In this document: piece after piece, positions 54,576-63,330 of the stretch
How positions within the stretch are numbered: position 1 is the stretch's first letter
Layout of the letters: each line of letters begins with the position of its first letter
Source of the DNA: Henriciella sp965212615
GTDB taxonomy: Bacteria > Pseudomonadota > Alphaproteobacteria > Caulobacterales > Hyphomonadaceae
DNA length: 64,000 nucleotides
Direction: 5' to 3'
NCBI GenBank assembly: GCA_965212615.1
Contig: OZ243114.1
Span: 1,550,001-1,614,000, forward strand
The notes under the pieces: generated by a model
Databases searched by the model: none
Seen by the model: the letters and a program-made list of their open reading frames with translations, nothing else
What the model was told of the DNA's origin: nothing
Translations under genes and position numbers: made by a program

Positions 54576-55438
54576 AACTTGATCAGTTCGGCATTGAACC
54601 GGCGTGGCGCTTCAATGCAGACCGCATGTCCGACAGAGTCCAACACCGAAAAGCGGTATTTGCGGTGATCTGGGGGCAGTTTCAGGGTGTGAAAATAGCG
54701 CTCCGAGATGAGCGCATCTTTGGCCCCATGCAGAATCAGCAAGGGATGCGGCCAATTCGAAATCACTTGGGTTTGATCATGTCCGGCGGAGCCTTGCGCC
54801 CAGTCTTCCCACATCACCGATCGACTCAATCCATCGGCCCTGTGGGCCGCACGAATGAAAAACTCAGGCACCGGCACCAAGCTGCCATACACCGCTTCAA
54901 GATACGCCCCCAGCCGTTCCTCAGAGGGCGATTGCTCGCCCGTCACACCGCCAACATCCAAGGGGAGGAAAGCTGCGTCTAGGTGTTGGAGGCCGGGCCC
55001 GACTGGGGGCGCGCCGAAAATGACCAATCCGGAATATTCGGAGTCATCTCCGGCCATCTGCATGGCAATATGTCCGCCCAGTGACCAGCCGCACAAGACA
55101 GGCTTGCGCGCGCCCAGGCGAACACACACCTTGGCCAGGAGTTTGGCATAGGACGCAATTGTATAATCACGTTGCGGCTGCGGGGCGTCGCTGCTGCAGC
55201 CATGCCCCGGCAAATCAAGCAGTATGACCCCGAACCCGGCCTCGAGCAGGGGGCCAATCTGCGCCACAAAGACCTCTTTGCAGGATGAATTGCCATGAAT
55301 GAGCAAAATCATTCTGTCGACCGGCCCGGCCTGAACGACAGACAGGATCTGACCTTCAATCTCAAGACTGCGTGCGCGGCGCTGCAAACGCGCGAACGAG
55401 ACTGAAGGGTGAATGTTCGAGTTTACCGTGAAAGTCAT
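54551..55438 (-). CDS. Alpha/beta hydrolase resembling AidH-type AHL lactonases
   Basis: A 295-residue hydrolase. IHGNSS at residues 48-52 forms the oxyanion region; the nucleophile elbow is GWSLGGHI with Ser119; the acid is likely Asp241 in LHGAKDALI; the His is His271 in SVGHAVCIEAP. The combination LDLPGHG, then YASYAKLL-like helix, GWSLGGHIAMQM and GAPPVG resembles my memory of AidH, an acyl-homoserine lactonase of Ochrobactrum; this needs alignment. It would open the lactone ring. The next gene encodes the M20D amidohydrolase and the preceding one a TonB receptor. Confidence 0.78.
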   Translation of the reverse strand: MTFTVNSNIHPSVSFARLQRRARSLEIEGQILSVVQAGPVDRMILLIHGNSSCKEVFVAQIGPLLEAGFGVILLDLPGHGCSSDAPQPQRDYTIASYAKLLAKVCVRLGARKPVLCGWSLGGHIAMQMAGDDSEYSGLVIFGAPPVGPGLQHLDAAFLPLDVGGVTGEQSPSEERLGAYLEAVYGSLVPVPEFFIRAAHRADGLSRSVMWEDWAQGSAGHDQTQVISNWPHPLLILHGAKDALISERYFHTLKLPPDHRKYRFSVLDSVGHAVCIEAPRRFNAELIKFCQSVFKP

Positions 55439-55451
55439 GCTCAGGGCTCGC

Positions 55452-57641
55452 TCAATATGTCACTCGCAGGGTCACGCCATAAGTTTGAGGCGCGCCGTAA
55501 GCTGCAGTTGTATTGACGTAAATCGCACTTCGGTCATCGGCATAGTTGACATAGGTTTCGTCCGTGACGTTCTCGCCCCAGACCTCGATTTCCCAGCCGG
55601 CTTGCGAAACCAGACTCGTGCGTAAACTCAGCAAGGTCCGCGCTTCCCCGCTCAACCGCTCGGTGTTCTGGGGCTCAAAAAATACCTCATCGCGATAAGT
55701 TGCATCGACACGGCTCACCCATTCAAGACCAGACCGCAACGGATAAGTGAATTCCGCGCCGAGCTGAGCCGAGACCTCGGGCGCCAGATTCAAAAACTTG
55801 CCGTCGCAGTTCTCAACGGTTTCCACAATCGCTGCTCCAGGTGCCGGACAGCCTGGAAAATCCGTGTACGTAGCATCAAGCAGACCCAGCGCGCCATCGA
55901 CTTTCAAATGCTCATTGATCAAGGCCGTCAAATCGACCTCAAGGCCGATAATTTCCGCTTCGGCTGCATTATTGAGTGACACGCCCGCGCCCGCAATTTG
56001 CGCCAGCTGAAGATCCTCATATTCAGTCGCGAAAGCCGCCATGTTGAGTTGAGCGCGGCCATCCCAAAACCGCGATTTCAGACCGATTTCAACCGAACGT
56101 GCATGTTCCGGTTCAACCTCCAGATTCGCGCCCTCAGAGATAAAATCGGTGTTGAAGCCGGCGCTTTTATAACCTTCAGCATAGCGCGCAAACACTGTTG
56201 GCCCGGCCGGCATGCGATAGGTCAAAGACACGATCGGCGAGAAGTCTTGATCGGTCCGTTCTCGCGAGAACTCTGTAGAGCCAAACAAATTGGTCTGATC
56301 ATCCTGAACATGAGTGGCGCGCTTTTCTTCTTCAACATAGCGTGCGCCCACTTCCAGCGACAGGCGTTCAGTCAGCGCGAAATCTAGATTGAAGAAGGCC
56401 GCTATGCTCTGCGTGTCCACGGAGCTGGTTAAGTCAATCGGGGGCTCAACCCCCGGAAACCCGGTCAGGAATTCGCCGAGCGCAAAATTCGATTCATTGT
56501 CGGCGTCCTGCGAGAAATAGTACAGGCCCGCCAAATAGGTCAGACGCTCCCCAAGCGTGTTTGTATACCGCGTTTCGATGGAATCGAATTGAGTATCGCT
56601 GCCGAAGAAATCCACGAAATACCGAGCCGGCAATTTGTCGTCATCGAGTCCCGCATCAAAACTTGTGTCGCGATGCGCAATCAGACTCGTCCAGGTTCCG
56701 CCGGCCAGATCAATATTCGCCGTCAGGCTGGCACCCCAAATATCGCGATCGAGAAAATTGGGCTGATCGGCATTGACCGTAAACGGCGTCGTCTCGGTTT
56801 CATCCTCGAGAAAGGAAACATCCAGCGTCTCAAAAAACGCCGGTTGCCCGCGATCGCGCAAGGCATCCGCGGACAGGATAAACTCGGCCTGCGGGGATGG
56901 GGCCCAGCGCAGTTTTCCGCGATATGTGGTCAGATCCGCATCATCGAGATCACCGCCAGTCCCGAAATTCTCGACAAATCCATCGCGCTTGGTCTGGCTG
57001 ACCGAAAACGAGCCAAACAGCTTGTCCTTGACCAGGGGGGCATGAATTTGTGCCCGCGCCCGCAGAAGGTCGTAATTGCCGACAGTAACCTCGCCTTTAG
57101 CCATGTAAGATTCAGGCGATTGGGTGACGATGTTGATAGCCCCGGCAATTGTGTTTCTGCCAAACAAAGCGCCTTGTGGTCCGCGCAATACCTCAACGCG
57201 CTGAATATCCAGAAGATCCTGACTAAAATTCTCTGGTCGCCCAACATAAACGCCGTCGACATAGTAACCGACACCCGTTTCGAGTCCGACAAAGCGCACC
57301 AAGGTCGAAATACCGCGAATCGAGACCAGGCCTTGCAATGTCCCACCAATGCCGCCGGACTGACTGGCATTTGGCACCCGGTTCAAAACCTGGTCAGTCG
57401 AAACTATGCCCCGAGCCTGCAAGTCGTCGCCAGTGAAAACGGACACTGAAAGTGGCGCTGTATTGACGTCTTCAACGCGCTTTCTCGCCGTGATCGTGAT
57501 CGGCGCCAGTCGAGTTTCACTCGATGTTTCTGTTGAGATCGGATCCGAGTTCGGATCCGTTTGGGCATCGCTCTGCATTGCCGCCCCAAAAACCATCGCA
57601 ACGACCACAAAGCCCGCTATATATATATTAAAGTATTTCAT
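55452..57641 (-). CDS. TonB-dependent receptor of a catabolic cluster
   Basis: A 729-residue outer-membrane receptor. The signal peptide ends near AAMQSDAQ, followed by a TonB-box-like APITITARKRVEDVN, the plug with VSIRGIST and VEVLRGPQGALFGRNTIAGA, and a barrel closing with TLRVTY. This plug type is common among nutrient receptors of sphingomonads and Caulobacterales rather than siderophore receptors. It leads the receptor-hydrolase-amidohydrolase unit (gaps of 13 nt and an overlap), so it should import the cluster's substrate. No Fur-like box was seen upstream. Confidence 0.88.
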   Translation of the reverse strand: MKYFNIYIAGFVVVAMVFGAAMQSDAQTDPNSDPISTETSSETRLAPITITARKRVEDVNTAPLSVSVFTGDDLQARGIVSTDQVLNRVPNASQSGGIGGTLQGLVSIRGISTLVRFVGLETGVGYYVDGVYVGRPENFSQDLLDIQRVEVLRGPQGALFGRNTIAGAINIVTQSPESYMAKGEVTVGNYDLLRARAQIHAPLVKDKLFGSFSVSQTKRDGFVENFGTGGDLDDADLTTYRGKLRWAPSPQAEFILSADALRDRGQPAFFETLDVSFLEDETETTPFTVNADQPNFLDRDIWGASLTANIDLAGGTWTSLIAHRDTSFDAGLDDDKLPARYFVDFFGSDTQFDSIETRYTNTLGERLTYLAGLYYFSQDADNESNFALGEFLTGFPGVEPPIDLTSSVDTQSIAAFFNLDFALTERLSLEVGARYVEEEKRATHVQDDQTNLFGSTEFSRERTDQDFSPIVSLTYRMPAGPTVFARYAEGYKSAGFNTDFISEGANLEVEPEHARSVEIGLKSRFWDGRAQLNMAAFATEYEDLQLAQIAGAGVSLNNAAEAEIIGLEVDLTALINEHLKVDGALGLLDATYTDFPGCPAPGAAIVETVENCDGKFLNLAPEVSAQLGAEFTYPLRSGLEWVSRVDATYRDEVFFEPQNTERLSGEARTLLSLRTSLVSQAGWEIEVWGENVTDETYVNYADDRSAIYVNTTAAYGAPQTYGVTLRVTY

Positions 57642-57995
57642 AGAATTCCACCCTGCTCTACTTCAGATCTTTCAGGGCACTCTAATTCCGGTACTTAATT
57701 CTTGTATTTCTTTATCCGCAATAATAGTTTGGAGATTTGCATATTTTTTGCGTTGTACAGCACATGTGAAGTTATCGGTGAGTCTGCAAGAGCAGAAGCC
57801 GTGGATCGCGTCACAAGTCGCGATAATTCCGGCGACCTATGGTTTCGGAGATCGCCCGAATATGGCCAGCCAATTCTACAACAATTGCGCAAATCCCAAT
57901 CGCGCATTTGAATTTCAGGCTCCCGTAGCCGCTTGTCCTGACGTAGCGTCGTGTATATGGCGCGTGCGGCAGATCACCAACTTAGGAAGGACGGT
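57642..57995. other. AT-rich stretch at the edge of the catabolic cluster
   Basis: About 350 nt without a credible gene between the TonB receptor start and an IS fragment. The first 100 nt are AT-rich (GTATTTCTTTATCCGCAATAATAG near 57703-57727), a likely promoter region for the receptor gene. It marks the boundary between cluster and mobile elements. Confidence 0.4.
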
Positions 57996-58262
57996 ATGAG
58001 AAGTTCAAAATTTAGCCGAGATGAAATCAAAGCGATTCTAACTGAACAAGAGGATGGGGAATCCGTCGCTGAGATCAGCGCCCGGTATGGAATCAGCCGG
58101 GCGACCTTCTACAATTGGAAGTCCAAATACCAGCCTAAATTTGCCTCAACCCGCCGCCTTAATCTTGAAGCGTTACAAACCGAAAACAACCGCCTGAAAA
58201 AACTCCTCGCTGAGGCCGAGCTTGAAAAAGCCAAGCTCAGAGAATTGCTCGACACACGCTGA
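57996..58262 (+). CDS. IS3-family transposase OrfA-like protein (orphan)
   Basis: An 88-residue helix-turn-helix/leucine-zipper protein: KFSRDEIKAILTEQEDG, ARYGISRATFYNWKSKY, and a C-terminal coiled-coil (ENNRLKKLLAEAELEKAKL). This is the OrfA (IS407-type) DNA-binding subunit. The orfB expected after it is missing; after the stop codon a different element begins. The start at 57996 has AGGAAGG upstream. It is a remnant and cannot transpose by itself. Confidence 0.8.
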   Translation: MRSSKFSRDEIKAILTEQEDGESVAEISARYGISRATFYNWKSKYQPKFASTRRLNLEALQTENNRLKKLLAEAELEKAKLRELLDTR

Positions 58263-58358
58263 ACCTCTGGTGATCACATTTTGGATCGTGTTTCTGGCGC
58301 CTTGGGTTGAATTTTCGGATTAGGATATTTGCGGCCTATTTTACCCGTCGGCCTGAGA

Positions 58359-59349
58359 TCATCCAATGTCAGTGTCGGATTCCTTTTTACCGTCGGCTTG
58401 GCATGAATGCCGGCAATTTGATTCAGCGCGCGACCATGACCCGCTCTCCCCCAATAGCGCAGCCAGTTTCTGTGTCGTGCTTTGAGCGTGGATTTGGAAG
58501 GGTGATTTCGTTTCCGGTGCTGGCGGACGATAGCCGAGTGATAAGTGAGACCGCGCCGTATTGTAGAGCTGGCGCCATTGTTCGATGAGTATTCTGGCCT
58601 CTTTCATCGAGCAGAAAAACTCGCCATTGAGCCGTTCACCTCTCAGCTTGCCATTGAAGCTTTCATTATAGCCATTCTCCCAGGGGCTACCCGGTTCGAT
58701 GAAGCCGGTCTGCACGCCGATCCACTCAAACCATTCCCGTAAGGCGACGGCGAAAAACTCGGGACCATTGTCGGATCGTATGTAGCGCGGCACGCCATGC
58801 TTCAACATTGTGTCAGCAACAGCGTACAGGACATCGCCCGAGCGGAGCTTGCGCTGCACTTCGATGGTCAGGCACTCGCGAGTGTATTCATCGATCAGCG
58901 TCAGCATGCGGAACGTGGTGCCATCATGCGTTCGATTCTGGACGAAGTCATAAGCCCAGACATGGTTCTTTTGCTCTGGCCTGAGCCGCAAGCACGATCC
59001 ATCATTCAACCGGCGGCACTTTCGCTTCGGCTGTTTGGCCGGGACCTTCACCCCCCTCACGGCGCCATATCCTGGCAATCCGTTTGCGATCCACATGCCA
59101 GCCCTGAGTGCGCAGCAATGCTGTGATCCGCCGATAGCCATAGCGACCATACTGACGCGCCAGACTGATGATTGCTGATGTCAGCGTATGCTCATCTTCT
59201 GCAACCCTCAGTCGTCGCCATTGTATGGACCGTGTCTGGCCCACGCATCGACAAGCCCGGCGCTCGGAAACACCAGGTTTCTTTTTGACGTGATCAACAA
59301 ATTTCCGGCGGCGCTCAGGGCTTAGAAGTTTCCCGACGTTGCTTCGCAC
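58359..59349 (-). pseudogene. IS3-family transposase OrfB, frameshifted
   Basis: The N-terminal part (reading frame 59002-59349: VSERRACRCVGQTRS, YGRYGYRRITALL) and the C-terminal rve part (58359-59150) are in different frames. The break lies at a run of six C at 59051-59056 (six G on the coding strand); deleting one base restores RREG-VKVPAKQPKRK, the expected junction. All three catalytic residues are present: D in WAYDFV, D in RSDNGPEF, E in GYNESFNGKLR. One extra base is the only visible defect, so a sequencing error or a recent mutation is possible. Confidence 0.8.
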
Positions 59350-59600
59350 AAGATCGACTTATCCAGTTCCGCATCAACCAGCAGTCGCTTCAATCGGGCG
59401 CTCACTTTTTCTAGCTCTATGAACCGCTTGGCCTGATCAACCCTCAGACCGCCATACTCTTTGCGCCAGCGATTGTGGGCGGCATCAGACACCCCAAGAT
59501 GACAGATAACATCCGCTACTGTTTGACTTGATCCGATCAGAACATCTGCCTCGCGCAGCTTTCTGATGATCCACTCGGTCGTGTAACATTTACGAGCCAT
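59322..59600 (-). CDS. IS3-family transposase OrfA
   Basis: A 92-residue helix-turn-helix protein with leucine zipper: YTTEWIIRKLREADVLIG, ADVICHLGVSDAAHNRWRKE and RLKRLLVDAELDKSILCEA. Overlaps the orfB frame by 28 nt, as in IS3 elements where a -1 shift would join them. Confidence 0.85.
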   Translation of the reverse strand: MARKCYTTEWIIRKLREADVLIGSSQTVADVICHLGVSDAAHNRWRKEYGGLRVDQAKRFIELEKVSARLKRLLVDAELDKSILCEATSGNF

Positions 59601-60070
59601 AGTTCTCTCCTGAACAGCCTATTTCTATAACCAAAATATGGCTGCAGTGCAGAGGTCTAGGTCAGCATGATCACCTCCCTTCCAATTGATCCCTTTTGAA
59701 TAAAATAAAACAACTATAAGTAGAATTATACTTAATGGATATTTTGTACAATGTATAATTACTATACTAATTTTTAATACGACTCATTTTGCAAAGTATT
59801 TTTACACAGCAGTTTAAAGTATTCTCTTGAGTGACCCTCAAAAGCGACGATTTATGATAAGAAGATCACGGTTCAGCGAAACCAGGCCATATGGCTGATC
59901 AGGTGATGCGAAGCCGGTATTCAGGCAGCAAACCTCTGCTGAGCGCACGGGATTTCGCAAGCCCCTCGCGAGACTCATTCCCGGCCTTCGCATCGAGACC
60001 AATATCGGTCCAAGAATTGCCCGCCTCACAGATCACTTGTGCATGGGTTTCGGCTTTCTAGTGATCGCCA
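59601..60070. other. AT-rich non-coding stretch next to the IS element
   Basis: Bases 59694-59800 are far richer in A and T than the rest of the window (for example ATAAAATAAAACAACTATAA near 59700-59720), a sign of foreign DNA. The remainder up to 60070 has no gene I can support; a 63-codon minus-strand frame (59838-60029) lacks features. Confidence 0.5.
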
Positions 60071-60610
60071 ATGATGCACATCTTTATACGCGGACACGCA
60101 AACAACTTGGACGGACGATTGTCGGCGGTATCGCAAAGTCGGATTGAGTTAGCCACCTCAATTCTTGAAGATTTCAAAGCCGAGAACGACCGGGCTTGCT
60201 TGTTGGCGACTGGCAGGTTTGGAGACAAGTTCAGCAGGCCCAAAATGCCACACCATGTGCGGGGCGAGGAAGAGATCAAAAGGCTCGGCTTTTGTTCAGA
60301 TCTGCTGTCTGGCGCAGCGCTGAACAGTTCACACACCGTAGAAGACGTAATCCTGATAAAGAATTGTCGCTTGTTCAACGATGTGCATTCGTTTCTGGTC
60401 GTCACCAGCGAATTTCACTTGGCCCGCATTGAGTTGGGGTTAGGCGCCATTTTCAACTCGTCGACTGTGACTATTCTGGCGGCTGAGAACCCGAGTGACA
60501 TCAGAGATCAGGGCTTTGCGCATGAGCGAGCCGCCAACCGTCGATTGGTCGCCCAGCGCGGCGTTGTTTGGGATAACGCGTGTTACCCGCTCATTTCGAT
60601 AACCAAATAG
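60071..60610 (+). CDS. DUF218/YdcF-like protein
   Basis: A 179-residue protein of the DUF218 fold. The pattern RGHANNLDGRLSAVSQSRIE, LLATGRFG, HTVEDVILIKN and LVVTSEFHLARIELG corresponds to the family's conserved strands and the TSxFHxxR motif. Relatives include ElyC/SanA (envelope) and YdcF (SAM-binding). It lacks a membrane segment, so it is cytosolic. An ATG one codon later is an alternative start. Confidence 0.7.
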   Translation: MMHIFIRGHANNLDGRLSAVSQSRIELATSILEDFKAENDRACLLATGRFGDKFSRPKMPHHVRGEEEIKRLGFCSDLLSGAALNSSHTVEDVILIKNCRLFNDVHSFLVVTSEFHLARIELGLGAIFNSSTVTILAAENPSDIRDQGFAHERAANRRLVAQRGVVWDNACYPLISITK

Positions 60611-60693
60611 AAAGACCGGCACGAGCGACCGGTTTCGGGCGTTTTGAGATCGGCCCCAGCGCGCCGTCCGGCGCCGCCGCCCAACCCGCCTAC
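60611..60693. other. Intergenic stretch with a short hairpin
   Basis: Between the convergent DUF218 gene and the small-protein terminator. ACCGG-N8-CCGGT near 60616-60633 could be a terminator stem, without a T-run. Nothing else is seen. Confidence 0.3.
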
Positions 60694-60723
60694 AAAAAGC
60701 CCCGGAGCGCAACGCGTCCGGGA
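60694..60723 (-). terminator. Rho-independent terminator for the small membrane protein gene
   Basis: On the minus strand CCCGGA-N9-TCCGGGG (CCCGGACGCG ... TCCGGGG) is followed by CTTTTT. It lies 27 nt after the stop codon of the small gene. Confidence 0.65.
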
Positions 60724-60750
60724 CCCCTGGTTCAGCGAACTGCCGAAACC

Positions 60751-60894
60751 CTACTCGTCTTCCTCAATCATGTCGGCCCAGAACACGTCCTTGCTGACGC
60801 GGATCGCCTCAACCAGGATGACAATCACTGCCAGGCAGAGCACCCACCATGCTGTGCTGGATTGACCAGCCCAATTCACCATTGCTTCAATCAT
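60751..60894 (-). CDS. Small single-span membrane protein
   Basis: A 47-residue protein (MIEAMVNWAGQSS at the start) with one hydrophobic segment (AWWVLCLAVIVILVEAI) and an acidic end (DMIEEDE). GAGG lies 7 nt before this ATG; an ATG two codons earlier is possible. The terminator downstream supports expression. Function unknown. Confidence 0.5.
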   Translation of the reverse strand: MIEAMVNWAGQSSTAWWVLCLAVIVILVEAIRVSKDVFWADMIEEDE

Positions 60895-61045
60895 CACCAT
60901 GCCTCGGTCTTATGCCGTCGATGAGGTCAATATGCCGGTCACGTCTTAACGAGAGCTGAGTCAAATGTGGCCCGGACTCGGCAATTCGTAATCAAAATCG
61001 CCCAATTTCTTTACCCCTGCCGACTTTTGCGTAAACAGAGGGCAA

Positions 61046-61666
61046 ATGACGAAACGAACACCTAAACGAAAACCGCCTGCGCGCGTTTGGCAGCGCATGC
61101 TTTCCGGCCGGCGCCTGGACCTGATGGACCCGTCGCCCATGGATGTCGAGATTGAAGACATAGCCCATGGCCTTGCCCGCGTCGCACGCTGGAACGGCCA
61201 GACCAAAGGCGCGCATGCGTTCTCGGTGGCACAGCATAGTGTCGTCGTCGAAGCGCTATGCGTCCATCTCGAGCCGCGCATTGATCCGCGGTCGCGCTTA
61301 CTGGCTTTGCTGCACGATGCGCCAGAATATGTCATCGGCGACATGATCTCGCCATTCAAGGCCGTGCTTGGCGATGGCTATAAGGAGATCGAGACGCGTC
61401 TTGCCCATGCCATCCATGCCCGTTTCGGCCTGCCCGCCGAAACACCAGGCAGCCTCAAGCGTCTGATCAAGAAGGCAGACAATATCTGCGCCTGGTTCGA
61501 AGCGACCCAGCTCGCCGGTTTCTCCGAAGTCGAATCCGATCGCTTCTTCGGTCATCCGCCGCGCGGCGTACATTTGCAGCTGACACCGCAACCGACAGAA
61601 ACGGCGCAAGCCGAGTTCATTGCTCGCACCGTCGCCCTGCTGGCCGAGATCGAGGCGCCGGCATGA
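61046..61666 (+). CDS. HD-domain phosphohydrolase (YfbR-like)
   Basis: A 206-residue HD-fold hydrolase. Metal-binding residues are seen in FSVAQHSVVV (first His) and LLALLHDAPEYVIGDM (His-Asp), with later Asp in KKADNICAWFE. YfbR-type enzymes are 5'-nucleotidases for deoxyribonucleotides. The gene overlaps the NrtR-like gene by 4 nt, so the two form an operon. Confidence 0.82.
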   Translation: MTKRTPKRKPPARVWQRMLSGRRLDLMDPSPMDVEIEDIAHGLARVARWNGQTKGAHAFSVAQHSVVVEALCVHLEPRIDPRSRLLALLHDAPEYVIGDMISPFKAVLGDGYKEIETRLAHAIHARFGLPAETPGSLKRLIKKADNICAWFEATQLAGFSEVESDRFFGHPPRGVHLQLTPQPTETAQAEFIARTVALLAEIEAPA

Positions 61667-62598
61667 GCCTGATCATCGGTCTTTCAGTGGTGATTGTCGC
61701 TTTTGATGGCGAGAAGCCGCGCGTGCTCGCGACCCGGCGCGACGGCGACGTGACGGCGCTGCCATTTGGCGCCTTCGACCCAGCCAGGCACCGCACGTTC
61801 GAACTCGCTCTGCGCGGCTGGGTGAAGGAACAGACCGGGTTCCAACTTGGCTATGTCGAACAGCTTTACACATTCGGCGATCGCGACCGTGAAAGCCCGG
61901 AAGCGACCCTGCTTGATGCGCCGCAGGATGCCCGTGTGGTGAGTGTCGGTTATCTCGCCCTAACCCCGGAAGCCGAGCGCTTGCCAGATGCATTCGAAGC
62001 CCGCTGGCGCGGTTGGTACAGGCATTTCCCCTGGGAAGACCATCGCGGCGGACGCCCGGTCATTATCGACGAGGTCATTGCTGCCCGCCTCTCGACCTGG
62101 GCCGCCGGCAATGCTGACCGGCAAACGCGGGCGCGCAGCGCATTTGGTCTGGACGGCGAAGACTGGCCGGATGAGGCGGTGCTAGAGCGCTATGAGCTGC
62201 TCTATGAAGCCGGGCTTGTCGCCGAGTGCGCCCGCGATCGCGGCTTGCCGGTGCCCGATGCGCATCTGGGCGAGCCAATGGCCTCAGACCACCGACGCAT
62301 TCTGGCCACCGCGATCAGCCGGTTGCGGGCCAAGATTCGCTATCGCCCGGTCGTATTCGAGCTGATGCCCGACCGGTTCACGCTGACCGCGCTGCAAAGC
62401 ACGGTGGAGGCCATTCTCGGTCAGAAACTGCACAAGCAAAACTTCCGCCGCGCGCTTGACCGCACCGGGCTGGTCGAAGGCACTGGCGAAAAGGAAAGCG
62501 GCACTGGCGGACGCCCGGCTGAGCTGCACCGGTTCAAACGTGAAGCCCTCCGCCGCACTGGCGCCCGGGGACTCAGCGCCCCGGTCGTGAAAGGGTAA
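61663..62598 (+). CDS. NrtR-like regulator: inactive Nudix domain plus winged helix
   Basis: A 311-residue protein. The N-terminal domain has the Nudix fold, but the Nudix box reads GWVKEQTGF where active enzymes have REUxEExGU, so hydrolysis is unlikely. The C-terminal winged helix (FTLTALQSTVEAILGQKL and KQNFRRAL followed by GGRPAELHRF) is typical of NrtR repressors, which bind ADP-ribose through the Nudix domain and control NAD metabolism. An unusually long middle region (residues 120-215) links the domains. Target genes are unknown; the HD hydrolase upstream is a candidate. Confidence 0.78.
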   Translation: MSLIIGLSVVIVAFDGEKPRVLATRRDGDVTALPFGAFDPARHRTFELALRGWVKEQTGFQLGYVEQLYTFGDRDRESPEATLLDAPQDARVVSVGYLALTPEAERLPDAFEARWRGWYRHFPWEDHRGGRPVIIDEVIAARLSTWAAGNADRQTRARSAFGLDGEDWPDEAVLERYELLYEAGLVAECARDRGLPVPDAHLGEPMASDHRRILATAISRLRAKIRYRPVVFELMPDRFTLTALQSTVEAILGQKLHKQNFRRALDRTGLVEGTGEKESGTGGRPAELHRFKREALRRTGARGLSAPVVKG

Positions 62599-63244
62599 CA
62601 AATACCGGAAAACTGAACCCGGCCAGCAGCCCACCGAGATGCGCGGCCCAGGCGACGCGCATCACGCCGATATCGCCGCCCAGAACAGCCAACACGATAT
62701 TGATCACGATCCACGGCACGCTGATCGACCAGGCCCCGCGCCAGCCTTTGCGCAAGAAGCCAATCGCTGGCAGCAGACCGGAAATCGCCGACGACGCCCC
62801 AATCGCAATCCCGTCCTGCGCATCGATGGCATACCACAGCATTTGCGCCGCTGCGCCGCCCGCCGCGCAAACGAAGAAGAAGACCAGAAACAGGATCGCA
62901 CTTCTGGCATTGGTCCCAAGCCCCTGCACGACGATCGGCCCCAGCGCGATCAACATCGCCATGTTCATCATCAGATGAAACGCACCGCCATGCAGGAAAG
63001 TATGCAGGATATAAGGCGCAAAATCGCCCCACGGGCGGTACACGTTTTCAAAGCTCGGGCCGCCCGCCACCGCCCCGACCGAGAACATCCAGTCCTGCAT
63101 CCCGCGCGGCACATTGAACTGCACCAGCGTCACCGCCACAATCGTGCCGGTGAGTGCCAGGATCACGATCGGGAAGCCTTTGCGGAAGATTGGCGGGCGC
63201 TGCGGCCCCTGGTCAGGATCGGAATAGACTTGCATGCCTTTCAT
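62573..63244 (-). CDS. Rhomboid family intramembrane serine protease
   Basis: A 223-residue protein with six transmembrane helices. The catalytic Ser lies in IGASSAISGLLPA and the His in AAHLGGLLAGF; HTFLHGGAFHLMMNM is the conserved loop-1/helix-2 region. It cleaves membrane-anchored proteins within the bilayer. The start at 63244 gives a short cytosolic N-terminus; an ATG at 63235 is possible. Its 3' end overlaps the convergent NrtR-like gene by 26 nt. Confidence 0.87.
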   Translation of the reverse strand: MKGMQVYSDPDQGPQRPPIFRKGFPIVILALTGTIVAVTLVQFNVPRGMQDWMFSVGAVAGGPSFENVYRPWGDFAPYILHTFLHGGAFHLMMNMAMLIALGPIVVQGLGTNARSAILFLVFFFVCAAGGAAAQMLWYAIDAQDGIAIGASSAISGLLPAIGFLRKGWRGAWSISVPWIVINIVLAVLGGDIGVMRVAWAAHLGGLLAGFSFPVFVTLSRPGR

Positions 63245-63330
63245 ATGGCGCCTGCAGGCATAAACGCCAGCCCTATACTGCCGCCACGTGACGGCTTGAC
63301 CTGACGCTGCCGAGAGCCACGATCGCAGGC

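Larger units (their letters stand above)
58269..59675 (-). mobile_element. IS3-family insertion sequence with frameshifted orfB
   Basis: A roughly 1.4-kb element on the minus strand carrying orfA (59322-59600) and a broken orfB (58359-59349). The octamer GGTGATCA at 58269-58276 and its reverse complement TGATCACC at 59668-59675 could mark its ends, but longer inverted repeats and a target duplication were not resolved. Confidence 0.65.
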
